Source: Mycolicibacter icosiumassiliensis
Lineage (GTDB): Bacteria; Actinomycetota; Actinomycetes; Mycobacteriales; Mycobacteriaceae
NCBI RefSeq assembly: GCF_900078685.2
Contig: NZ_LT546166.1
Span: 3,656,570-3,720,569 of the forward strand
Reading direction: 5' to 3'
DNA: 64,000 nucleotides
This document shows positions 15,809 to 24,567 of this stretch, one piece after another. Numbering within the stretch: the first letter of the stretch is position 1; each line of letters begins with the position of its first letter. Below the pieces are notes generated by a model. The model searched no databases. It saw only the letters and a list, made by a program, of their open reading frames with translations, and was not told the DNA's origin. The position numbers and the translations under genes are program-made.

Positions 15809-17857
15809 ATGCCGATCCGGTGGAACGTCCCCGAGCATTCGGCGACGTTGCATCAGCTCACCGCAGCACTCGACCCCGACGGGCCCCGCGCGGGCGCGGT
15901 GGTGCTCGGTCCCGACGGGTGCGGCAAGTCCACCCTGGCCCGGCTGGCTGCTGAAGACCACGCCGACCGCCACCGAAGCACCCGGGTGTGCTGGGTGATC
16001 GGCACACCCGCCGAACGCGCCGTGCCGTTCGGCGCCTTCAGCCATCTGGTTCAGGTGGCCGACATCGGTAAACCCGCCGCGCTGCTGCGGGCGGCGCGCG
16101 CGTCGTTGGTCGATGCGGTGGGCGATCTGCTGCTGGTGGTCGACGACGCGCATCTGCTCGACATCTTGTCGGCGACGCTCGTCTATCAGCTGGCGCTGAC
16201 CGGGACGGCCCGCATGATCGTCACTGGGCGCGCCGACTGCTCCCCTGCACCGCCGCCGCCGATCACCGCGCTGTGGGGCGACAATCTGCTGGCACGCATC
16301 GACATCACCGCTTCCGATCAGACGAGTGCGGCCGATCGCGACGTGGACGCGTTCGTGGCGGGGTTGCCGGCCGACGCGCGTGCGGTGCTGGACTATCTGG
16401 CCGTCTTCGAACCGCTCGCGCTGGTCGACCTGATCAGCCTCACCAGCGCCGACGCGGTCCGCCAGGCCGAGGAGCTGGGCGCGGTGGAGACCCGTGCCCG
16501 CGGCGGCCGCGAACCGGACCCGGTGGTCTACACCGCGCACCCGCTGTTCGCCGAGCGGGCCCGCGACGCGCTGGGGGCCCAGGGCGGGCAAGCTGCCCGC
16601 ACCCGGCGCACCGAGGTGGTCGGGGCGCTGGCGGCCCGGCCCTGCGCACACGTCGGCGAGCAGCTGCGGCTGGCAGAGCTGGCCGCCGACAGCGACGCGC
16701 CCCAGCCCACCGCGGACGTGGTGGACGCCGCCCAGCAGGCGCTGCGGCTGGGCGATCTGCACCTGGGTGAGCGGCTGGCCCGCCACGCCCTGGAGCGATC
16801 GGACGAATTGCCGGCCCGACTGGCGCTGGCGCACGCGCTGGGCTGGCAGGGCCGCGGGCGCGACGCCGACGCGGTGCTGGCGGCGGTCGACCCCGCCGGA
16901 CTGAGCGAGCCGGAGTTGATGGCCTGGGCGTTGCCGCGGGCCGCCAATCAGTTCTTCATGCTGGGCGAGCCCGAACGCGCCACCGCCTTCCTGGCCGCCA
17001 CGCGTGGCCGGGTGACCGGCTTGGCCCCGCGCATCACCCTGGACGCGCTCGGCGCCACCTTCGCGATGAATGCCGGCAACATCGGCCGCGCCGTCGAGGC
17101 CGCCACCGCGGTGCTGGCCGACCCGGCCGCCGATGACATGGCGGTGGCGTGGGCGGGCAGCGCCGCGGCCCTGTGTGCGGCGCGGTCCGGCCGCTTCGAC
17201 GACGTCGGCCCGCTGGCCCGTCGTGCGCTGGACGCCGAACATCCCGGCGTGCTGCGGTTCACCGTCGGGCTCGCCGAGATCACCGCACTGTTGATGGCCA
17301 ATCGGCTCGCTGAGGCGCGCGAACTGGCTTGGCAGTTCACCGATTTCGCCGAGTTGTCCCAGCCCGGCCGGGCGATCGGCGAGGTGCTGGTGGCGCAGGT
17401 GCTGATCGCCGCCGACGAGTACGACGCGGCGATCAAGATGCTGGCGCCGGCGGCGGCCACCTTGGAACGCACCGGCTATTCGTGGGGGCCGCTGTCACTG
17501 ACCCTGCTGGCCACCGCGCTGGCCCGCCAATCCGACATCGCCGGTGCGGCAAAGGCGTTGAGCCGGGCCGAATCCCGGCACGGCACCAAATCGGCGCTGT
17601 TCGCCCCAGAGCTCGGGGTGGCGAAGGCCTGGCAGCGGGCCGGCATGCGCGATCAGCATGGGGCGATCGCCGCCGCCCGGGATGCCGCCCGGATGGCCGA
17701 GCGCACCGGGCAGTCGGCGGTGGCGCTGCAGGCCTGGGACGTGGCCGTCCAGCTCGGCGATGCCCGGGCCGTGGACCCGCTGGCCCGGCTGTGCGAGCAG
17801 GTCGACTGCGCGTTCGGCCGGACCGCGCTGGAGCAAGCTCGGGCGCTGGAGGGTTAG
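15809..17857 (+). CDS. STAND-type AAA ATPase with TPR-like helical repeats, no LuxR domain
   Basis: 682 residues, Rv1204c-like. The Walker A motif GPDGCGKST is at 34-42 and Walker B LLLVVDD at 107-113. The rest is Ala- and Leu-rich helical repeat of the MalT/LAL regulator type. LAL regulators normally end in a LuxR DNA-binding helix-turn-helix, but this protein ends at EQARALEG with none. It may act through a partner or have another role. The gene is convergent with dapE across a hairpin. Confidence 0.85.
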   Translation: MPIRWNVPEHSATLHQLTAALDPDGPRAGAVVLGPDGCGKSTLARLAAEDHADRHRSTRVCWVIGTPAERAVPFGAFSHLVQVADIGKPAALLRAARASLVDAVGDLLLVVDDAHLLDILSATLVYQLALTGTARMIVTGRADCSPAPPPPITALWGDNLLARIDITASDQTSAADRDVDAFVAGLPADARAVLDYLAVFEPLALVDLISLTSADAVRQAEELGAVETRARGGREPDPVVYTAHPLFAERARDALGAQGGQAARTRRTEVVGALAARPCAHVGEQLRLAELAADSDAPQPTADVVDAAQQALRLGDLHLGERLARHALERSDELPARLALAHALGWQGRGRDADAVLAAVDPAGLSEPELMAWALPRAANQFFMLGEPERATAFLAATRGRVTGLAPRITLDALGATFAMNAGNIGRAVEAATAVLADPAADDMAVAWAGSAAALCAARSGRFDDVGPLARRALDAEHPGVLRFTVGLAEITALLMANRLAEARELAWQFTDFAELSQPGRAIGEVLVAQVLIAADEYDAAIKMLAPAAATLERTGYSWGPLSLTLLATALARQSDIAGAAKALSRAESRHGTKSALFAPELGVAKAWQRAGMRDQHGAIAAARDAARMAERTGQSAVALQAWDVAVQLGDARAVDPLARLCEQVDCAFGRTALEQARALEG

Positions 17858-17886
17858 GACGGGAAACATCTGGTGCCCACTGGGCG

Positions 17887-17922
17887 TTTGACGACGTGAC
17901 ATGGGCGTGTCGCGTCGTCAAA
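17887..17922. terminator. Bidirectional hairpin between convergent genes
   Basis: A 15-bp stem pairs 17887-17901 (TTTGACGACGTGACA) with 17908-17922 (TGTCGCGTCGTCAAA), with one G-U pair and a 6-nt loop TGGGCG. It lies midway between the ends of the STAND gene (17857) and dapE (17976). There is no long U-tract, which is common for mycobacterial terminators. Confidence 0.75.
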
Positions 17923-17975
17923 TTCCGACTCGCGGCCAGCACACCTGCGATGGATGTCCGATAATTTTCCGGGCT

Positions 17976-19052
17976 CTAGGAGCTGAGGAAGCCGCGCAGC
18001 AGCTCGGCCACCGTGCTGATCTGCTCGACCGGCACCCGCTCGTCGACGGTGTGGGCAAGGTTGGGATCGCCCGGCCCGTAGTTGACCGCGGGGATGCCGC
18101 GGGCGGCGAACCGGGACACGTCGGTCCAGCCGTACTTGGCCCGCACCTGGCCGCCGGCGGCGGCCACCAGTGCGGCGGCGGCGGGTGCGGTCAGTCCCGG
18201 CAGGGCGCCGGCGGCGGAGTCGGTCTGCTCGATCACCACGTGCAGGCCGTCGAACACCTCCTGCACGTGGATCAGCGCCTCGTGGGGCGTGCGGTCCGGG
18301 GCGAAGCGGAAGTTCACGGTCACGCTCGCGGCATCGGGGATGACGTTGCCGGCCACCCCGCCGTCGATGCGCACCGCCGACAGGCCCTCGCGGTAGACAC
18401 AGCCGTCGATGTCGATGCTGCGCGGCTGGTAGGCGGCCAGTCGATTCAGGACCGCCCCCAGTTTGTGGATGGCATTGTCGCCCAGCCAGGACCGCGCCGA
18501 ATGCGCCCGGGTGCCGGCCGCCGTGACGACGACCCGCAGTGTGCCCTGACAGCCGGCCTCGATGTAGCCGCCGGTGGGTTCGCCGAGGATGGCGACGTCG
18601 GCCGTCAGCCAGTCCGGCAGGGTGCGCTCGATGCGGCCCAGCCCGTTGGCGGCCGCCTCGATCTCCTCGCAGTCGTAAAACACGCAGGTCAGATCGTGTG
18701 CGGGCTCGATGACGGTGGCAGCCAGGTGCAAGAAAACGGCGACACCGGATTTCATGTCGACGGTGCCGCAGCCGTGCAGCACGTCGCCCTCTTCGCCAAC
18801 GGTGCGCCGGCTGGGCAGGTTGCCGGCCGCCGGCACGGTGTCCAGATGCCCGGCCAGCAGCACCCGGGTCGGGCGTCCCAGTTGGGTGCGGGCCAGCACC
18901 GCGTCGCCGTCGCGAATGATCTCGAAACCGGAAGTCTGGGCCCGCAGGGCGGCTTCGACTTCGTCGGCGATACACGCTTCGTGCCGCGACTCGCTGGGGA
19001 TGTCCACCAGCGCCGCGGTCAGTGCAATCGGGTCCGAGCGCAGGTCCAGCAC
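17976..19052 (-). CDS. dapE: Succinyl-diaminopimelate desuccinylase
   Basis: 358 residues, M20 metallopeptidase family (Rv1202). It removes succinate from N-succinyl-LL-DAP in lysine and peptidoglycan precursor synthesis. Zinc-site residues are visible: His69 and Asp71 in AGHLDTVP, bridging Asp99 in GTVDMKSG, and Glu129/Glu130 in FYDCEEIE. The C-terminal VNYGPGDPNLAHTVDERV carries the last metal histidine. It is divergent from dapD, another gene of the same pathway. Confidence 0.96.
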   Translation of the reverse strand: MLDLRSDPIALTAALVDIPSESRHEACIADEVEAALRAQTSGFEIIRDGDAVLARTQLGRPTRVLLAGHLDTVPAAGNLPSRRTVGEEGDVLHGCGTVDMKSGVAVFLHLAATVIEPAHDLTCVFYDCEEIEAAANGLGRIERTLPDWLTADVAILGEPTGGYIEAGCQGTLRVVVTAAGTRAHSARSWLGDNAIHKLGAVLNRLAAYQPRSIDIDGCVYREGLSAVRIDGGVAGNVIPDAASVTVNFRFAPDRTPHEALIHVQEVFDGLHVVIEQTDSAAGALPGLTAPAAAALVAAAGGQVRAKYGWTDVSRFAARGIPAVNYGPGDPNLAHTVDERVPVEQISTVAELLRGFLSS

Positions 19053-19086
19053 GTGCCTAGCCTAGCGGTCCGGGTTGATTCGGCGG

Positions 19087-19119
19087 CCCAGCTTCGCCTC
19101 TCCTTCGTCGAGCCTCGCT
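19087..19119. repeat. 33-bp dispersed repeat, copy 1 (upstream of dapD)
   Basis: These 33 bases are identical to 32716-32748 in the same orientation. Similarity extends about 15-20 bp to the left (a GGTT-AT-CGGCGG core). This copy ends 24 bp before the dapD start and lies between dapE and dapD. Confidence 0.85.
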
Positions 19120-19143
19120 CACCGCCGGGGTAACCTGACCAGC

Positions 19144-20088
19144 GTGACTGGAGCTTCGGGCGTCGGGGTAGCGACGCTGGCCGCAGACGGATCGGTGCTC
19201 GACACCTGGTTTCCCGCACCGGAGTTGGGCGGCTCGGGCCAGCCCGGAACCACCCCCCTGGCCGCGGACGAGGTGCCCGCCGACCTAGCCGGTCTGCTCG
19301 GTCGTGACGAGGACCGCGGCACCGAGACGGTCGCGGTGCGCACCGTCATCGGGTCGCTGGACGACACCGCCGTCGACGCCTACGACGCCTATCTGCGCCT
19401 GCACCTGCTGTCGCATCGGCTGGTGGTACCGCACGGACTCAACGCCGGCGGGCTGTTCGGGGTGCTGACCAACGTGGTGTGGACCAACTACGGTCCGTGC
19501 GCGGTCGAGGGCTTCGAGTCGACCCGTGCCCGGTTGCGCCGGCGCGGCCCGGTCACGGTCTACGGCGTGGACAAGTTCCCCCGCATGGTCGACTACGTGC
19601 TGCCCTCTGGAGTGCGCATTGCCGACGCGGACCGGGTGCGCCTCGGTGCACACCTGGCGTCGGGGACCACGGTGATGCACGAAGGATTCGTCAACTTCAA
19701 CGCCGGCACCCTGGGCGCCTCGATGGTGGAGGGTCGCATCTCGGCGGGCGTAGTGGTCGGCGACGGCTCCGATGTCGGCGGCGGCGCTTCGATCATGGGA
19801 ACGCTGTCCGGTGGTGGGACACAAGTGATTTCGATCGGCAAGCGCTGCCTGTTGGGCGCGAATGCCGGATTGGGCATCCCGCTGGGCGACGACTGCGTGA
19901 TCGAAGCCGGGCTGTATGTCACCGCCGGAACCAAGGTCGCGCTGCCCGACGGCAGCACCGCCAAGGCCCGCGATCTGGCCGGCGGGAACAACCTGCTGTT
20001 CCGCCGCAACTCACAGACCGGCGCGGTCGAGGTGGTGGCCCGTGACGGCCAGGGCATCGCGCTCAACGAGGACCTGCACGCCAACTAA
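19144..20088 (+). CDS. dapD: Tetrahydrodipicolinate N-succinyltransferase
   Basis: 314 residues, actinobacterial DapD (Rv1201c). It succinylates tetrahydrodipicolinate in the lysine/DAP pathway. A mixed N-domain (TEYAVRTVIGSLDD-like block) is followed by a left-handed beta-helix (RVRLGAHLASGTTVMHEGFV, GDGSDVGGGASIMG) and the conserved end DGQGIALNEDLHAN. The GTG at 19144 is chosen by alignment with the known start VTGAxGxG; an extension to 19075 runs through the dispersed repeat. The stop overlaps the mmpL stop by 4 nt, tail to tail. Confidence 0.95.
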   Translation: MTGASGVGVATLAADGSVLDTWFPAPELGGSGQPGTTPLAADEVPADLAGLLGRDEDRGTETVAVRTVIGSLDDTAVDAYDAYLRLHLLSHRLVVPHGLNAGGLFGVLTNVVWTNYGPCAVEGFESTRARLRRRGPVTVYGVDKFPRMVDYVLPSGVRIADADRVRLGAHLASGTTVMHEGFVNFNAGTLGASMVEGRISAGVVVGDGSDVGGGASIMGTLSGGGTQVISIGKRCLLGANAGLGIPLGDDCVIEAGLYVTAGTKVALPDGSTAKARDLAGGNNLLFRRNSQTGAVEVVARDGQGIALNEDLHAN

Positions 20089-23000
20089 CGGCCGGGTTCA
20101 TACGCCTGCTCCTCCGTCGCGGGGTCCCGCTGGATCGGTTGCGGCCAGGGCTGCGGAACCGGCCGGGGACGCACGATCTGCGGCCACCAGAACCAGCGCC
20201 CGAGCAGGGTCGCGACCGACGGTGTCATCAGGGACCGGACGATCAAGGTGTCGAAGAGCAGCCCCAGCCCGATGGTCGTACCGACCTGGCCGATCACGAT
20301 CAAGGCGCTGACCGCCATGGATGCCATGGTGAAGGCGAACACCAGACCCGCCGCCGTGACCACGGCACCGGTGCCGACCATGGCGCGAATCAGCCCGGTG
20401 TGCAGGCCCGCGTGGATCTCCTCCTTGATCCGCGAGACCAGCAGCAGGTTGTAGTCCGCGCCGACGGCGAGCAGCACGATGACCGACATCGGCAGCACCA
20501 TCCAGTGCAGCGGGATGCCGACGATGTGTTGCCAGAGCAGGACTGAGAGGCCGAACGCCGAACCGAGGCTGAGCACCACCGTGCCGACGATCACCGTCGC
20601 GGCGACCACGGCGCGGGTCAGGACCATCATGATGATGAAGATCAGGATCAGCGCGGCCGTCGCAACGATCAGCAAGTCGTAGTTGGCGCCCTGCTGCATG
20701 TCGTAGAACATCGCTGCGCTGCCGCCGAGGTAGATCGAGGCTCCCTCGAACGGTGTCCCCTTGATCGCATCGGCCGCCGCGACCTTGAGCGCTTCGATGC
20801 GCGAAATTCCCTCGGGCGTCAACGGGTCACCCTGGTGAATGATGGTTAACCGCACTGCATGTCCGTCAGGCGACATGAACAGTTTGATGCCGCGCTTGAA
20901 GTCGGCGGTCTCGAAGGCCTCCGGCGGAAGGTAGAACGAGTCGTCGTTCTTGGCGGAATCGAAGGCCTCGCTCATCGCCGTGGAGTTCTGCTGCATCGCG
21001 ATGTTCTGGTCCTGCTGCGCCTTCTGCACCTGGTACTGGTTGAGCAGCGTCTGCTTCTGGTTCTTCATCGACTGGATCTGCGCCGGCATCACGGCGACCA
21101 TCCGCGGCATCAGCTCGGCCATGCGTTGCATGTCGGGAACCAGGTCGTCGAAGTCACCGGACATGGTGTCGATACCGTCCATCGTGTCAAAGATCGACCG
21201 CAGCGCGTGGCAGATCGGGATGTCGAAGCAGTGCGGCTCCCAGTAGAAGTAGTTGCGGAACACCCGGAAGAAATCGTCGAAATCGGCCATGTGGTCCCGC
21301 ATTTCGCCGATGTCGACCGCGGTGTTGGCCATCTTGTCGGCCATCCGCTGCGACACCGCGGCCAGATCCTGCTGGATATTCATCATCTCGGTCATCGAGT
21401 CGATGCTGGCCTGCAGATCGTCGGCCTGCTTGAGCAGGTTCTCCAGGTTGGTCTGCATGTAGTCGTTGTTCATCAGCTGGGCGGTGCCGCTCTGGCCGAT
21501 GGTGTACGGGATCGTCGAATGCTTGATTGGATCCCCGTCGGGGCGGGTGATGGTCTGCACCTGGGCGATGCCGTGCACGCTCTTGAGGGCTTTGGCGATC
21601 TTGTCGATCACCAGGAAGTCGGCCGGGTTGCGCAGGTCCCGGTCGGTTTCGATCATCATCAGGTCCGGGTTCATCTTCGCCTGGGAGAAGTGCCGGAACG
21701 CCGCCGAGTAGCCCACGTTCGCCGCGACGTCATCGGGCAGGTAGATGCGGTCGTTGTAGCTGGTGTGGTATCCGGGCAGCGCAAGCAGGCCGATCAGCGC
21801 CGCCGCGACGGCGGCCACCAGAACCGCCCCGGGCCAGCGAACGGTGGTGGTGCCGACCCGGTGCCACCCGGTCGACCGGGTGAGGCGCTTGGGCTCCAGA
21901 ACACGACCGAAGCGACTGCACACCGAGATGACTGCGGGCCCCAGGGTCAACGCGGCGGCGACCACGAACACCATGCCGATCGACAGCGGGAAGCCCATGG
22001 TCTGGAAGTACGGCAGCCGGGTGAAGTGCAGGCAGAACGTGGCCCCGGCAATCGTCAGCCCCGAGGCCAACACCACGTGCGCGGTTCCGTGGAACATGCT
22101 GTAGTACGCGGTTTCTCGGTCCTCACCGGCTTTGCGCGCTTCCTGATATCGACCGATCAGGAAGATGGCGTAGTCGGTGGAGGCGGCGATGGCCAACGTC
22201 ACCAGCATGTTGCTCGCGAAGGTCGTCAGGCCGAACAGGTTGTGAAATCCCATGAATGCCACCAGCCCGCGAGCAGCCGAGAGCTCGAATACGACCATCA
22301 GCAGCACGATCAGTGTGGTGATGACGGATCGGTACACGCCCAACAACATCACCGTGATGACGGCGAAGGTGAGCATCTCGATGGTTTCCATGCTCTTGTC
22401 GCCGACGTGATTCTGGTCGGAACTTGTTGCCGCCGGCCCCGTCACGTACGCCTTCACGCCGGCGGGTGCGGGAGCATCGGATGCGATGTGGCGCACCGCG
22501 TCCACCGACTCGTTGGCCAGCGTCTCCCCCTGGTCGCCGGCGATATAGACCTGAACGTAGGCGGCCTTGCCGTCGGCACTCTGGGCGCCCTTGGCAGTCA
22601 GCGTGTCGCCCCAGAAGTCCTGGACGTGCTGCACGTGGGCGGTGTCGGCACGCAGATCGCGGACCATGTGGTCATAGAACTCGTGTGCCTGTGCGCCCAG
22701 CGGCTCCTCGCCTTCGAGCACGATCATCACCGAGCTGGACGTGTCGTACTCCTGGAACACCTTTCCGACGCGCTTGGTGGCGATCATCGACGGTGCGTCA
22801 TTGGGGCTCATCGACACTGCGCGCAGCTTGCCGACTTCCTCAAGCTGCGGCACGACGACATTCAGCACGGCGACCAGGGCGATCCAGGCCAGGATGATCG
22901 GTATCGCGAACTTCCGGATGAACCGGGGTATCCGCGGGCGCTCGGCATGACGTGCTGCCGGAATGGTCTCGGTCGGCGCGTCGTCCGTCGGCGCGTTCAT
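20085..23000 (-). CDS. mmpL: MmpL family RND transporter (MmpL4/5-like)
   Basis: 971 residues in the inner membrane. The topology is RND-like: an N-terminal segment, a large periplasmic loop, a TM bundle, a second loop and a second bundle. The proton-relay Asp-Tyr pairs are at Asp276-Tyr277 (ASTDYAIFLIGR) and Asp849-Tyr850 (GADYNLLLVSR). The second loop contains a Gln/Met-rich coiled-coil segment (about 560-690), as in the MmpL4/MmpL5 group that exports siderophores and drugs with an MmpS partner. The ATG at 23000 overlaps the mmpS stop as ATGA. The substrate is not determinable; siderophore or lipid export are both possible. Confidence 0.93.
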   Translation of the reverse strand: MNAPTDDAPTETIPAARHAERPRIPRFIRKFAIPIILAWIALVAVLNVVVPQLEEVGKLRAVSMSPNDAPSMIATKRVGKVFQEYDTSSSVMIVLEGEEPLGAQAHEFYDHMVRDLRADTAHVQHVQDFWGDTLTAKGAQSADGKAAYVQVYIAGDQGETLANESVDAVRHIASDAPAPAGVKAYVTGPAATSSDQNHVGDKSMETIEMLTFAVITVMLLGVYRSVITTLIVLLMVVFELSAARGLVAFMGFHNLFGLTTFASNMLVTLAIAASTDYAIFLIGRYQEARKAGEDRETAYYSMFHGTAHVVLASGLTIAGATFCLHFTRLPYFQTMGFPLSIGMVFVVAAALTLGPAVISVCSRFGRVLEPKRLTRSTGWHRVGTTTVRWPGAVLVAAVAAALIGLLALPGYHTSYNDRIYLPDDVAANVGYSAAFRHFSQAKMNPDLMMIETDRDLRNPADFLVIDKIAKALKSVHGIAQVQTITRPDGDPIKHSTIPYTIGQSGTAQLMNNDYMQTNLENLLKQADDLQASIDSMTEMMNIQQDLAAVSQRMADKMANTAVDIGEMRDHMADFDDFFRVFRNYFYWEPHCFDIPICHALRSIFDTMDGIDTMSGDFDDLVPDMQRMAELMPRMVAVMPAQIQSMKNQKQTLLNQYQVQKAQQDQNIAMQQNSTAMSEAFDSAKNDDSFYLPPEAFETADFKRGIKLFMSPDGHAVRLTIIHQGDPLTPEGISRIEALKVAAADAIKGTPFEGASIYLGGSAAMFYDMQQGANYDLLIVATAALILIFIIMMVLTRAVVAATVIVGTVVLSLGSAFGLSVLLWQHIVGIPLHWMVLPMSVIVLLAVGADYNLLLVSRIKEEIHAGLHTGLIRAMVGTGAVVTAAGLVFAFTMASMAVSALIVIGQVGTTIGLGLLFDTLIVRSLMTPSVATLLGRWFWWPQIVRPRPVPQPWPQPIQRDPATEEQAYEPGR

Positions 23001-23422
23001 GCGGCCTTCACAAAACAGAAGGTCTCGGCGTTCACTCCGGTAGCCGTCCTTTCCTGTTTGACCTCGTCGTCGACGGTCACCCGGCAGCTGATGCTGTCGC
23101 CGTCGCCCTGGGCCAGGATGTTGGGCATCACCGAGGGCAAGGTGGTCTGCAGAGTCAGGGTCCACGGCAGCGCCACATCCGTGACGCGCTGCGGCTTGCC
23201 TTCCAGGTCCATGTAGTTGATGACGGCGGTGGTGCCCGAACCGAAGATCTCGTAGGTGACGAACTTCGGGTTGAAGTCCTCGGCGTTGTCCGAGGATATG
23301 TCGGTCACCACGACCGGATGCGCACCGAACACGGTCCGCAGCTGTGCGACGGTCAAGGCGCCTGCCGCGACTGCCGTCACGATCAAAGCGGGCAGCCAAA
23401 CCCGGCTGATCAGCCTTTTCAT
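22997..23422 (-). CDS. mmpS: MmpS family membrane accessory protein
   Basis: 141 residues, MmpS4/5-like. One N-terminal transmembrane helix (about 7-27) anchors a periplasmic beta-sandwich domain with VTYEIFGSGTTAVINYMD and a C-terminal Cys pair (ISCRV, ETFCFV). MmpS proteins assist their cognate MmpL in export. It is the first gene of the operon and overlaps mmpL by 4 nt. Confidence 0.93.
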   Translation of the reverse strand: MKRLISRVWLPALIVTAVAAGALTVAQLRTVFGAHPVVVTDISSDNAEDFNPKFVTYEIFGSGTTAVINYMDLEGKPQRVTDVALPWTLTLQTTLPSVMPNILAQGDGDSISCRVTVDDEVKQERTATGVNAETFCFVKAA

Positions 23423-23470
23423 CGCCTGCCTTCCCCGACGTTGACCAGGCCGGTCGTCGTCTCCGCTCCA

Positions 23471-23520
23471 AGTAGCTAAGCTAATTAAGTAAGTGGATTA
23501 AGTCAATCCGGTTTAATGTT
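23471..23520. promoter_or_regulatory. AT-rich divergent operator region, tetR / mmpSL
   Basis: In otherwise GC-rich DNA this stretch is AT-rich. It holds two ATTAAGT direct repeats (23484-23490 and 23497-23503) and an inverted repeat GGATT-N5-AATCC (23495-23509). It sits between the mmpS start (23422) and the tetR start (23541). This is a plausible TetR operator controlling both transcripts; binding is inferred. Confidence 0.5.
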
Positions 23521-23540
23521 GCGCCCATTACACTTGGCAG

Positions 23541-24224
23541 GTGAACGTGAGTGAGACGACGGACCGCCCGTTGCGCAAGGACGCCGAGCGCAATAGGAAG
23601 CGCATCCTGGAAGCAGCTCGTGACCTGTTCGCCGGCAAGGGGCTCGAGCCCAACCTCAACGACGTCGCGCACCATGCGGGCGTAGGAGTGGGCACCGTCT
23701 ACCGAAGGTTCGCCAGCAAGGATGAGCTGCTCGAGGCGATCTTCGAAGACGGCCTGAACCAGCTGACGGATTTGGCGGGAACAGCTCTGCAACAACCAGA
23801 TCCCTGGCAGGGGTTCGTGTGGTACGTCGAGCAGATGTGTGAGATCACCGCGACCGACCGCGGATTGCGGGAGATCGCCTTCAGCAAGTCATACGGCGGC
23901 GATCGCGTGACAGCCGCCCAGGAGCGACTCATTCCTCTTCAGAAGCGGCTCGTCGAACGAGCACGCAGCGACGGTCGGCTGCGCCCCGAACTGTCCGATA
24001 CCGACATGCCGATCTTCGGACTGCTGGCCGGCACGGTGAGCGAGTTCGCCGGCCATCTCGACGCCGAGCTGTGGCGTCGTTACGTGGCCATCCTTATCGA
24101 CGGTATGCGCTGCCGCAGTGACCAATTGCCGCTGCCGGTGGCCGCACTCGATGACGACGGAGTCGAGTGCGCGATGCGAAGCTGGGAACCGGCAGGCCCC
24201 TGCGGTGACCGCAGCCGCGAATGA
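23541..24224 (+). CDS. TetR family transcriptional regulator
   Basis: 227 residues. The N-terminal helix-turn-helix spans about 13-60 (ERNRKRILEAARDLFAGKG, LNDVAHHAGVGVGTVYRRFAS). The C-terminal domain (DRGLREIAFSKSYGGD and after) is a ligand-binding type close to SbtR-like TetR proteins. It is divergent from mmpS-mmpL and probably represses them. M. tuberculosis mmpS5-mmpL5 is instead controlled by the MarR-type Rv0678. GTG starts at 23541 and 23547 are both possible. Confidence 0.9.
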   Translation: MNVSETTDRPLRKDAERNRKRILEAARDLFAGKGLEPNLNDVAHHAGVGVGTVYRRFASKDELLEAIFEDGLNQLTDLAGTALQQPDPWQGFVWYVEQMCEITATDRGLREIAFSKSYGGDRVTAAQERLIPLQKRLVERARSDGRLRPELSDTDMPIFGLLAGTVSEFAGHLDAELWRRYVAILIDGMRCRSDQLPLPVAALDDDGVECAMRSWEPAGPCGDRSRE

Positions 24225-24232
24225 GATGAGCG

Positions 24233-24529
24233 CTACAGCATCGCCCGGCTGATCTTGTCGCTGTCTTTCCCGATCGTCTTGCAGTACGCGCTGACCGCCA
24301 CCTGCGTGCCCGACAGCTCCAGGTTCGACGGCTCGCCGCCCTTGGAGTCCTTGAGCATCTTGGAGATTTCGGAGCGCTGCTTCTGGTCGGTGTGGCCGTT
24401 GAACTCTCCGCACGTGGTGTCGCCGCCCTTGTTGATGACCTTGTCCACCTCCGAGCATCCACCGAGTAGGACCGTCGCGCTGGCGAGGACGGTGACAGCG
24501 GCGAGACTGAATCGCTTCCTAGGCTTCAC
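24233..24529 (-). CDS. HdeA-like lipoprotein
   Basis: 98 residues. A signal peptide ends in the lipobox LLGGC with Cys25 as the expected lipidated residue. The mature part has two cysteines (Cys40 in TTCGEF, Cys83 in AYCKTIG) and the helical pattern HTDQKQRSEISKML, reminiscent of the HdeA acid-stress chaperone-like proteins annotated in mycobacteria. That assignment rests on pattern alone. It is convergent with tetR (9-nt gap). Confidence 0.7.
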   Translation of the reverse strand: MKPRKRFSLAAVTVLASATVLLGGCSEVDKVINKGGDTTCGEFNGHTDQKQRSEISKMLKDSKGGEPSNLELSGTQVAVSAYCKTIGKDSDKISRAML

Positions 24530-24567
24530 AGGGCCACCCTTCTGGTTTCGATTCGCGCAAGCGGAGC

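Noticed and set aside
20859..23216. 785-codon plus-strand frame opposite mmpL
   Set aside because: Antisense shadow of mmpL, rich in His/Val/Arg, without recognisable domains.
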